A DNA stretch of 5,787 nt from an uncultured Clostridia bacterium. GTDB lineage: Bacteria; Bacillota; Clostridia; Christensenellales; UBA1242. The notes below the pieces were generated by a model. The model was not told the DNA's origin, made no database searches, and saw only the letters and a list, made by a program, of their open reading frames with translations. This document shows positions 1-4,059 of this stretch, piece by piece (positions within the stretch are counted from its first letter, which is position 1; each line of letters opens with the position of its first letter). The position numbers and the translations under genes were made by a program. The stretch spans positions 1-5,787 of the forward strand of contig CANQQH010000068.1 in the NCBI GenBank assembly GCA_947625955.1, read 5' to 3'.

Positions 1-998
1 GCTTGCCAGCCAACGCGGTTGAAATTGAACGTTGTTTTTGTGTAGTTACGGTAGTCTGAAACCATATTGGCCGTAATAACGCTATCGGCCTCCACGCGGG
101 CGTTCATATATCTTAGGTCTTGCAAGCCGTCTTTCTCCAAATAGATGGTATCAAAATCATTTAGGCCATCCGTTTCAAATTCCAAAGCATAGACCTTTTG
201 CCCCGAGATTTCCGCCACCGACACACTTGGATAAATCGTTCCATTCAAACGGAACACGCTTCTAAACGTGCTGTCAAAAGGAAAATCCTTGTTGCCATTT
301 TCATACTTCAAATAGAGCGTGAAGGTTTCTTTTGTCATGTCGGCAGTGATGTATTTTCCTGCGAGCCCGAATTGCTTTCCACCGCCATTTGGATTGGTTG
401 AAACAAGTGGCACGAAGCCGCCAGTATATGTGTTTGTTCCTGAGTTATAGGTCTTGTTTTCAACATAGATTTGCGAATGGTCAAGCAGGTCGCGAATTTC
501 GGCGTCGCCACTGTTGAGGATGTCGTCGTTCACAAAATTCAAATCAACTTGATTGATTTTTGCAACTGGCTTTGAAATTGTGAAATTATAGTTGGTTTTT
601 TCCGCATATGGAATTGTCAACACAAAATGTTTGCCATCGTTGTCTTGCTTTATTTGGCTGGTGAAGCGTTGATTGTTCTTTTCCAAAACAACCAATTTTT
701 CAATGTCATAGCGTTTGCCAAGAGATATCGTGACAACTTTGTCTGACTTGATGTCGGTTTTTATTGGACCATACCAGCATTTGCAGCCATTTTCCGTGCT
801 TGAAAATTGGCTTGAAACACCAGTCTCGCAAAATATTTGAAAGTCGCCGTCATAGTCGCTTGCGGTGAAGCCTAGATACTCAAAATTGATGGTTCCCTCA
901 ACCGTCACCTTTGACCCGCAGCCCGCTAAGCATAAACAAGTTGAAGCCGCGAGAATAAAAACAAATAAACTAAGAATCCCAAAAAATTTCTTTTTCAT
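1..998 (-). CDS. Uncharacterised lipoprotein, N-terminal part (runs off left edge)
   Basis: An open frame on the minus strand starts at ATG 998-996 and stays open to base 1, giving 332 complete codons with no stop; the C-terminus lies outside the window. The start is well supported: TAAGGAGG ends four bases upstream of the ATG. Residues 1-27 form a lipoprotein signal peptide: MKKK, then a hydrophobic stretch (FFGILSLFVFILAAS), then the lipobox LAGC with Cys27 as the predicted lipidated residue. The mature protein should therefore be anchored on the outer face of the membrane. The remainder has no membrane segment, is rich in Asn, Asp, Thr, Tyr and Phe, and alternates like beta-strands, suggesting extracellular beta-sandwich domains. 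Several Cys occur near residues 55-75. I do not recognise a family and no catalytic motif is evident; a surface-binding or adhesion role is only a guess. It follows the Xre gene in the same direction after 91 bp, but has its own predicted promoter. Confidence is high that it is a lipoprotein gene and low on function. Confidence 0.88.
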   Translation of the reverse strand, partial: MKKKFFGILSLFVFILAASTCLCLAGCGSKVTVEGTINFEYLGFTASDYDGDFQIFCETGVSSQFSSTENGCKCWYGPIKTDIKSDKVVTISLGKRYDIEKLVVLEKNNQRFTSQIKQDNDGKHFVLTIPYAEKTNYNFTISKPVAKINQVDLNFVNDDILNSGDAEIRDLLDHSQIYVENKTYNSGTNTYTGGFVPLVSTNPNGGGKQFGLAGKYITADMTKETFTLYLKYENGNKDFPFDSTFRSVFRLNGTIYPSVSVAEISGQKVYALEFETDGLNDFDTIYLEKDGLQDLRYMNARVEADSVITANMVSDYRNYTKTTFNFNRVGWQ

Positions 999-1019
999 AA
1001 TTCCTCCTTATCTATTAAT

Positions 1020-1048
1020 AGTTTATCACTAATGAAAACTTTTAACAA
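1020..1048 (-). promoter_or_regulatory. Predicted extended -10 promoter for the left-edge lipoprotein gene
   Basis: Reading the minus strand, TTGTTA (1048-1043) is followed by a 17 bp spacer and TAAACT (1025-1020), with TG one base upstream of the -10 box (TGATAAACT). Transcription would begin near 1013, giving a short leader that just includes the TAAGGAGG ribosome binding site at 1010-1003. A perfect 10 bp palindrome, CTATTAATAG (1012-1021), overlaps the -10 end and the predicted start, and could be an operator or chance in AT-rich DNA. No terminator was found between the Xre gene and this promoter, so read-through from 1090 is also possible. Confidence 0.45.
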
Positions 1049-1089
1049 ACAAATCGCGCACCTTTGCCAATGTTATAAAAGACTTTCCA

Positions 1090-1524
1090 TTACTTGCGCC
1101 CAACAAGCTCGTCGATTGAGCCATCAAGATTTTTGGCAATGTAATAAATAACATCCAGCCTTGGCGTTGACCCAGTTTGCCAGTGCCTTATGATGCTTTC
1201 ATCAAATGGTGAATGTTGCATGAATTTGTAGTGAGTTATATTGTTTCTTTTCAAAAGCTTGTTATAATTCTCAATAAATTTTGAAATATTGTAGTCGTAG
1301 GTTTTATACTTTTTGTTCGTTCTCTCTTGGCTGAGCCCAAACAAGAAGTCGAGCGAGCAAGAGAAATACTTTGCAATTTTCATTGTTACTTCGATGGTTG
1401 GAATTGAGCCGCCAAGATACCTGCTATATTGCATTACCGAAACATCACTCAGCCGCGCAAGTTGTCGCAAAGATAAATTTGAATCGCTTATCAATTCTCT
1501 TAGGTTATCTATAAAAACATCCAT
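1090..1524 (-). CDS. Transcriptional regulator with two tandem Xre-type HTH domains
   Basis: This 144-residue cytoplasmic protein is built from two helix-turn-helix units. Residues 4-64 form a typical Xre/Cro domain: LSLRQLARLSDVS is the first part of the HTH and MQYSRYLGG carries the recognition helix, followed by the family's IP-(x)n-IAKYFSCSLDFLFG tail. Residues 83-143 repeat the same layout (FIENYNKLL, then SIIRHWQTGSTP, then YYIAKNLDGSIDELVG). The two units align over 61 residues without a gap, about 28% identical by eye, joined by a basic 18-residue linker. ATG 1524 is preferred as start because GGAG lies five bases before it; an in-frame GTG at 1530 overlaps that ribosome binding site. 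It is divergent from the SLOG gene, and the 7 bp dyad between them is a natural operator candidate, so autoregulation and control of the SLOG gene are inferred. No sensor or metal-binding domain is visible. Confidence is high for DNA binding and moderate for its target. Confidence 0.9.
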   Translation of the reverse strand: MDVFIDNLRELISDSNLSLRQLARLSDVSVMQYSRYLGGSIPTIEVTMKIAKYFSCSLDFLFGLSQERTNKKYKTYDYNISKFIENYNKLLKRNNITHYKFMQHSPFDESIIRHWQTGSTPRLDVIYYIAKNLDGSIDELVGRK

Positions 1525-1563
1525 AACCACTCCAAAAAATCAAAAAAATCTTTTGTTTTCCAC

Positions 1564-1592
1564 TTTAATTTTATAGGAATATGTGTTACAAT
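1564..1592 (+). promoter_or_regulatory. Predicted extended -10 promoter for the SLOG-family gene
   Basis: TGTTACAAT (1584-1592) reads as an extended -10 element: TG, one base, then TACAAT, which is five of six to consensus. A weak -35-like TTTAAT (1564-1569) lies 17 bp upstream. Transcription would start near 1599, leaving a leader of about 50 nt before ATG 1652. The element is embedded in the left arm of the dyad, so a bound regulator would block it. No convincing promoter could be picked for the divergent Xre gene; only an isolated TATAAA (1575-1570, minus) was seen. Confidence 0.4.
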
Positions 1593-1606
1593 ATTTATAT
1601 GTAACA
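1584..1606. promoter_or_regulatory. Perfect inverted repeat, candidate operator between divergent Xre and SLOG genes
   Basis: TGTTACA (1584-1590) and TGTAACA (1600-1606) are perfect 7 bp inverted arms around a 9 bp AT spacer, so arm centres are 16 bp apart. That spacing would place both half-sites on roughly one face of the helix, as for a dimeric HTH repressor. The left arm is part of an extended -10 sequence reading toward the SLOG gene. Binding by the neighbouring Xre protein is inferred from position only. Confidence 0.55.
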
Positions 1607-1651
1607 GTTATGCCTAGTATGGCTGGCGGTGTTATGCTTTTTTGATGTTTT

Positions 1652-2128
1652 ATGGAAAAAATTGCCTTTATTGGTCATAGACAAATCTTTGACATGAGTG
1701 TGAGAGAAAGATTATATAATGCAGCCCTGCAAGAAATAAAAAATGGTTGCAAGAATTTTTGCATGGGAACTCATGGGGACTTTGACAAAATGGCTCTCGG
1801 CGTGTGCAGGGAGCTGAGAAAAACCTACAAAGACATCAATATTGAGGTTGTTATCACGAGTTTTGCGCAAATAAAACCAGTCGTTGACCATGACGAAATC
1901 TTTGGCGACGAAATTTTCAAGCCGTTTGACGATGTTGAAACCATCATGTTTGATATTGAAGAGACGCATTTCAAACAAAAAATAACCGTGAGCAACAGGC
2001 GTATGATTGATTCTTGCAGCGCCTTGATTTGCTATGCTAATCCCAATTATAAATATTCAAGCGGAGCCTTGGCCGCCATGAAATACGCAAAGAAAAAAGG
2101 CCTACGAATCGTAAACCTTTTTGCGTGA
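1652..2128 (+). CDS. SLOG-superfamily (YpsA/DUF1273-like) protein
   Basis: This 158-residue soluble protein has the Rossmann-like layout of the SLOG superfamily, whose members bind nucleotides or nucleotide-derived ligands. Visible landmarks are beta-1 with FIGHR (residues 6-10, compare TGHR in DUF1273/YpsA), a glycine loop GTHGDFD (39-45) followed by a helix (the position of GxxxGxD in relatives), a second strand IEVVIT (64-69), then NRRMID (115-120) and ALICY (124-128). SSGA (136-139) sits where YpsA-like proteins usually have a GGT motif, and a final strand is LRIVNLF. It is shorter than typical YpsA proteins (about 180 residues) and the loop sequences deviate, so it is a divergent member and the exact ligand is unknown. 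The ATG is the first in frame after a TGA at 1643-1645, but no clear ribosome binding site precedes it. It is a single-gene unit divergent from the Xre regulator and convergent with the flavoprotein gene. Family assignment is fairly secure; function is not. Confidence 0.82.
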   Translation: MEKIAFIGHRQIFDMSVRERLYNAALQEIKNGCKNFCMGTHGDFDKMALGVCRELRKTYKDINIEVVITSFAQIKPVVDHDEIFGDEIFKPFDDVETIMFDIEETHFKQKITVSNRRMIDSCSALICYANPNYKYSSGALAAMKYAKKKGLRIVNLFA

Positions 2129-2206
2129 AGAAAAGCAATTTTGATTTTTTATTTGTAAATTTCATGGTTTATTTTTGCCATTTTTTACAATAAACAATTC
2201 ATTTTT
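2129..2206. other. AT-rich convergent intergenic region with an imperfect hairpin
   Basis: These 78 bp separate the stop codons of the convergent SLOG and flavoprotein genes. TTGTAAA (2153-2159) can pair with TTTACAA (2184-2190), and ATGG (2164-2167) with CCAT (2178-2181), leaving internal mismatches and a 10 nt loop. The stem is AT-rich and not directly followed by a U-tract on either strand, so it is at best a weak bidirectional terminator. Confidence 0.25.
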
Positions 2207-2743
2207 TTATTTCAAGCCTTTTCCAAAATCGTAGGCTTCCCTCATATATTTTGAACCAGATGTCATGTTTGGGGTTCCGCAGCCCCTGCCCAAAACCATG
2301 CCTTGGTCATTCATTTTGAGATAGTTTACCAGAGTTTTATAGTGTTTTTCGAGCACTTCGAAAGTCCACATGTCGCTATTCCAAGCAACTGCAATCAGTG
2401 CGCTTTTGATGCGCTTTCTGGTTAGGCTGCTATTGAAAAAGCAAAACCTATCAACAACAGCTTTGAGTTGCGACGACATGCCGTAGTAGTAGAGCGGAGT
2501 TGCAAAAACGAGCATATCTGCGCCAAGTATTTTGCCTTTTATTTTTTGCATTGCATCTTGCTGCACGCATGGTCCCTCATAGCCGCAGCTCACGCAGCCC
2601 TTGCACGCATGGATGTCTTCTTTCACAACATCAATATTTTCAACGCTATGCCCCGCCTCAGTAGCGCCTTTTTCGAACTCTTTAACAAGTAGATTTGTTG
2701 AACCATCAAGGTTTGGGCTGCCCATCAAAACAATAATTTTCAT
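2207..2743 (-). CDS. Flavodoxin-fold FMN oxidoreductase, iron-sulfur flavoprotein-like
   Basis: The protein has 178 residues. MKIIVLMGSP followed by NLDGSTN (residues 11-17) forms the first strand and the FMN-phosphate loop of NADPH-dependent FMN reductase/flavodoxin-like proteins. ATPLYYYGMSSQLKAVVDRF (81-100) is the conserved flavin-contacting segment, usually P-x-Y-x-x-x-x-S-x-x-x-K-x-x-x-D-R. Between them lie Cys47, Cys50, Cys53 and Cys59, spacing C-x2-C-x2-C-x5-C. This matches the compact motif that ligates a [4Fe-4S] cluster in iron-sulfur flavoproteins (family knowledge), so a cytoplasmic electron-transfer or flavin/quinone reductase role is inferred; the physiological partner is unknown. 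ATG 2743 is chosen because AGGAG lies five bases upstream; a TTG at 2764 would swallow that site. The length fits the family. The gene stands alone, with its own predicted promoter and the rplL terminator behind it. A GC-rich hairpin abuts its ribosome binding site. Confidence 0.9.
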   Translation of the reverse strand: MKIIVLMGSPNLDGSTNLLVKEFEKGATEAGHSVENIDVVKEDIHACKGCVSCGYEGPCVQQDAMQKIKGKILGADMLVFATPLYYYGMSSQLKAVVDRFCFFNSSLTRKRIKSALIAVAWNSDMWTFEVLEKHYKTLVNYLKMNDQGMVLGRGCGTPNMTSGSKYMREAYDFGKGLK

Positions 2744-2753
2744 TTGTTCTCCT

Positions 2754-2781
2754 TTCCCCCGCAAGAATATTTGCGGGGGAA
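2754..2781 (-). promoter_or_regulatory. GC-rich 5'UTR hairpin abutting the flavoprotein ribosome binding site
   Basis: CCCCCGCAA (2756-2764) and TTGCGGGGG (2771-2779) are perfect inverted arms around six AT-rich bases; two flanking T-A pairs extend the stem to 11 bp (2754-2781). In the minus-strand transcript the hairpin would begin about 12 nt from the predicted 5' end, and its 3' base directly touches AGGAG (2753-2749). No U-tract follows on the minus strand, so it is not a terminator of that transcript. mRNA 5'-end protection or control of ribosome access are the likely roles (inference). Confidence 0.7.
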
Positions 2782-2799
2782 TATTTTTCGTTCAACTAT

Positions 2800-2830
2800 A
2801 TAATAGCACAAATAAAATGAAATTGCACAA
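2800..2830 (-). promoter_or_regulatory. Predicted extended -10 promoter for the flavoprotein gene
   Basis: On the minus strand TGCTATTAT (2808-2800) is an extended -10 (TG, one base, TATTAT). The best -35-like element is TTGTGC (2830-2825), 19 bp upstream, which is a poor match and long spacing; recognition would rest mainly on the extended -10. The start would be near 2793. The gene otherwise lacks a promoter because a strong terminator (2852-2877) precedes it. Confidence 0.5.
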
Positions 2831-2832
2831 AT
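2806..2832. repeat. Direct repeat GCACAAAT x2 over the flavoprotein promoter
   Basis: GCACAAAT occurs at 2806-2813 and again at 2825-2832, identical over 8 bp with a 19 bp period. One copy overlaps the TG of the extended -10 and the other covers the -35 region. A direct-repeat operator for a redox- or ligand-responsive regulator is possible; with AT-rich flanks, chance is not excluded. Confidence 0.5.
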
Positions 2833-2851
2833 ATAAATAGGGTTTGCCAAC

Positions 2852-2877
2852 AAAAAAAGAGAGGGTTTCCTCTCTTT
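2852..2877 (-). terminator. Intrinsic terminator of the rplJ-rplL operon
   Basis: In the minus-strand transcript, AAAGAGAGG (2877-2869) pairs perfectly with CCTCTCTTT (2864-2856) around a 4 nt loop. The transcript then continues as U residues, giving a run of seven T at 2858-2852 that begins within the stem end. It lies 34 bp after the rplL stop. Nothing rpoB-like follows. Confidence 0.92.
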
Positions 2878-2910
2878 CTAACTTCACACTCAACTTTTCT
2901 TTTTTTGCGA

Positions 2911-3291
2911 TTATTTAAGTTCTGCAACTGCACCAGCTGCTTTGAATTTTTCAACCATTTCATTAGCAGCGTCTTTTGCAACATTTTCCTTAATGTTTGC
3001 AGGAGCACTTTCAACAAGTGCCTTTGATTCACTAAGTCCAAGACCTGTGATCTCTCTAACAACTTTGATAACATTGATTTTGTTAGCACCGATTTCTTTC
3101 AAAACAACTGTGAACTCGGTCTTTTCTTCCTCAGCAGGAGCGGCAGCAGCAGCGCCACCAGCAGCAGGAGCAGCAACAGCCATTGCAGCAGCGCTAACAC
3201 CAAACTCTTCCTCCAAGGCTTTAACAAGGTCATTAAGTTCAACAACTGAAAGACCTTTAACTTCTTCAACAAATTTTTTAATATCTGCCAT
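2911..3291 (-). CDS. rplL: 50S ribosomal protein L7/L12
   Basis: The protein has 126 residues, close to the usual 120-125. It forms the flexible ribosomal stalk as dimers on L10 and recruits and stimulates translation GTPases. Three parts are visible: an N-terminal dimerisation and L10-binding helical region (residues 1-33, starting MADIKKFVEEV), an Ala/Pro/Gly hinge (34-56, including AAPAAGGAAAAAPAEEE), and the globular C-terminal domain (57-126). The C-terminal domain carries the hallmark INVIKVVREITGLGL segment with the factor-binding Lys/Arg residues. The end of that domain (ESKALVES to AGAVAELK) is somewhat divergent from common Clostridia sequences but keeps the fold pattern. GGAG lies eight bases before the ATG. 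The ribosome binding site sits in the 18 bp gap after the rplJ stop, so the two genes are co-transcribed; expression is set by the upstream L10 leader and ends at the 2852-2877 terminator. Confidence 0.98.
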   Translation of the reverse strand: MADIKKFVEEVKGLSVVELNDLVKALEEEFGVSAAAMAVAAPAAGGAAAAAPAEEEKTEFTVVLKEIGANKINVIKVVREITGLGLSESKALVESAPANIKENVAKDAANEMVEKFKAAGAVAELK

Positions 3292-3309
3292 TTTTATTTC
3301 TCCTTTTAT

Positions 3310-3798
3310 CTACGCTTTCTTTTCTGCGATTTGTTTAATAGCAACAGCAAGCCCACGCATAGGCATTGTAAGCATTCCAACCAATTGAGATAGCAAAACT
3401 TCTCTTGATGGGATTGAAGCAAGATTCTTGGTTTCGGCAACTGAAAGTTGTTTTCCATCCATCCAGGCGCCTTTAACTTTCAAAACTTTGTATTTGCCCT
3501 CTCCATCAACCGCAATTTTGGCAGGAATAATTGGGTCTTCACTGTGGAAAGCCACAGCAGTTGTTCCCTCGAGAAGATTATCGTCAAACTTGATGCCAAG
3601 CTCTTCAAAAGCGATTTTCATGAGTCTGTTCTTATAAACTTTGAAAGTTGCTTTTGCGTCGCGGAAAGCTTTTCTCAGCTCAGTTGCTTGGGCAACGTTG
3701 AGACCTTTATAGTCAATGAGAACGATGCTCTTCGCGTCTTTGGCATGGTTTTTGATTTCTTCAACAACAACTTTTTTATTCTCAAAATTAGCCGACAT
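3310..3798 (-). CDS. rplJ: 50S ribosomal protein L10
   Basis: The protein has 162 residues, normal for bacterial L10, the base of the L7/L12 stalk on 23S rRNA. The N-terminal RNA-binding domain shows the family signatures SIVLIDYKGLNVAQATELRK (about 24-43) and FKVYKNRLMKIAFEE (about 53-67), followed by LLEGTTAVAF. The C-terminal helix that carries L7/L12 dimers is the stretch from SREVLLSQLVGML through AVAIKQIAEKKA (about 131-162). ATG 3798 is chosen because GGAGG lies five bases upstream and MSANFENKK matches the family's start. The frame stays open further upstream to 3894, but that extension (MPRNN...) runs through the RNA leader and is not protein-like. It is first in the operon, followed by rplL. 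The leader at about 3947-3799 carries an L10-binding RNA and an attenuator, so feedback by the L10-L12 complex is expected. Confidence 0.98.
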   Translation of the reverse strand: MSANFENKKVVVEEIKNHAKDAKSIVLIDYKGLNVAQATELRKAFRDAKATFKVYKNRLMKIAFEELGIKFDDNLLEGTTAVAFHSEDPIIPAKIAVDGEGKYKVLKVKGAWMDGKQLSVAETKNLASIPSREVLLSQLVGMLTMPMRGLAVAIKQIAEKKA

Positions 3799-3831
3799 AT
3801 TTTCCTCCCTTTTTATTAGTGTGAAGCAAAT

Positions 3832-3862
3832 AAAAAACCCTCGTGCAACCGGAACACAAGGG
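3832..3862 (-). terminator. Attenuator terminator in the rplJ leader
   Basis: CCCTTGTG (3862-3855) pairs with CACGAGGG (3845-3838), eight pairs including one G-U, around a 9 nt loop, and is followed at once by six T (3837-3832). It sits between the L10 leader and the rplJ ribosome binding site, so it would stop transcription before the genes. L10-L12-dependent attenuation of rplJL is established in Bacillus subtilis; operation here is inferred from the matching layout. Confidence 0.85.
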
Positions 3863-3887
3863 ATAAAGGTTATCCAAATATTGTTCC
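3851..3887 (-). promoter_or_regulatory. Putative antiterminator fold competing with attenuator and L10 site
   Basis: GGAACA (3887-3882) can pair with TGTTCC (3856-3851), enclosing a second perfect hairpin GGATAA-CCT-TTATCC (3875-3861). Together they occupy bases 3862-3861 and 3856-3855 of the terminator's 5' arm, so antiterminator and terminator exclude each other. The GGAAC strand also overlaps the CCGAGGAAC end of the L10-binding site, so bound L10-L12 should block the antiterminator and favour termination. Confidence 0.65.
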
Positions 3888-3935
3888 TCGGCAAGCGATT
3901 TTTAAGGCACTTTTGCCACTTGCTGTCTTCGGCAC
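3883..3935 (-). promoter_or_regulatory. L10 leader, ribosomal protein autoregulatory RNA
   Basis: The minus-strand transcript contains the conserved blocks of the L10 leader family: GTGCCGAAGACA then GCAAG (3935-3919), and CTTGCCGAGGAAC (3895-3883). GCAAG (3923-3919) pairs with CTTGC (3895-3891). Inside it, GGCA (3917-3914) pairs with TGCC (3909-3906) around an AAAG loop, with an asymmetric A-rich internal loop. The unpaired GAAGACA and CCGAGG segments match the kink-turn-like L10-L12 binding site known from this RNA family. It lies about 12 nt downstream of the predicted transcription start. Confidence 0.9.
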
Positions 3936-3953
3936 TATGTTTTTTACTCTCTT

Positions 3954-3982
3954 AGTATATAACGCTAGTCTGATTTTGTCAA
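3954..3982 (-). promoter_or_regulatory. Consensus housekeeping promoter of rplJ-rplL
   Basis: TTGACA (3982-3977), a 17 bp spacer and TATACT (3959-3954) read on the minus strand: a perfect -35 and a five-of-six -10, as expected for a strongly expressed ribosomal operon. The predicted start is near 3947, giving a leader of about 150 nt. The upstream 30 bp are almost pure A/T and could act as an UP element. Confidence 0.9.
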
Positions 3983-3983
3983 G

Positions 3984-4008
3984 TATTGAAAATAATAAAT
4001 ATTCAATA
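3984..4008. repeat. AT-rich inverted repeat directly upstream of the rplJ -35 box
   Basis: TATTGAA (3984-3990) and TTCAATA (4002-4008) are perfect 7 bp arms with an 11 bp A/T spacer, ending one base from the -35 hexamer. The position fits an UP element contacted by RNA polymerase alpha subunits; an activator site is an alternative. The low complexity of the region limits confidence. Confidence 0.35.
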
Positions 4009-4016
4009 TTTTGCAT

Positions 4017-4045
4017 AAAAAATCCATCGGGGCAAGCCCGATGGA
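4017..4045 (-). terminator. Intrinsic terminator of the coiled-coil lipoprotein gene
   Basis: TCCATCGGG (4045-4037 in the transcript) pairs perfectly with CCCGATGGA (4031-4023) around a 5 nt loop, followed by six T (4022-4017). It lies 14 bp after the lipoprotein stop and 34 bp before the rplJ -35 box, so it insulates the ribosomal operon from the upstream gene. Confidence 0.93.
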
Positions 4046-4059
4046 CGAGATTTCATTTT

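Noticed and set aside
198..401. Plus-strand 67-codon frame inside the left-edge lipoprotein gene
   Set aside because: Shadow of a long uninterrupted minus-strand coding frame with signal peptide and ribosome binding site.
1313..1576. Plus-strand frame opposite the Xre gene
   Set aside because: Antisense shadow; the minus-strand product has two clear HTH domains.
1584..1606. Dyad as a recombination or attachment site
   Set aside because: Only one copy was seen, no integrase or target duplication is present, and its position over a promoter favours an operator.
1712..1978. Minus-strand frame opposite the SLOG gene
   Set aside because: Antisense shadow of a coding region with clear SLOG motifs.
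2754..2790. GC hairpin plus ATATTTTT read as a plus-strand terminator
   Set aside because: No plus-strand transcription unit leads into it (the SLOG gene ends 626 bp earlier across a convergent gene); its contact with the minus-strand ribosome binding site fits a 5'UTR element better.
2796..3089. Minus-strand 97-codon frame overlapping the end of rplL and its terminator
   Set aside because: Out-of-frame reading of rplL that continues through the terminator hairpin; not protein-like.
2942..3388. Plus-strand open frame of 148 codons opposite rplL
   Set aside because: It is the antisense shadow of the rplL coding sequence and its Ala-rich hinge; the product is low-complexity and no plus-strand ribosome binding site was seen.
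3448..3819. Plus-strand open frame of 123 codons opposite rplJ
   Set aside because: Shadow of rplJ, with no start signal and no recognisable family.
3799..3894. N-terminal extension of L10 through the leader
   Set aside because: The frame is open by chance, but the region is the structured RNA leader with terminator and U-tract, and ATG 3798 has an ideal ribosome binding site.
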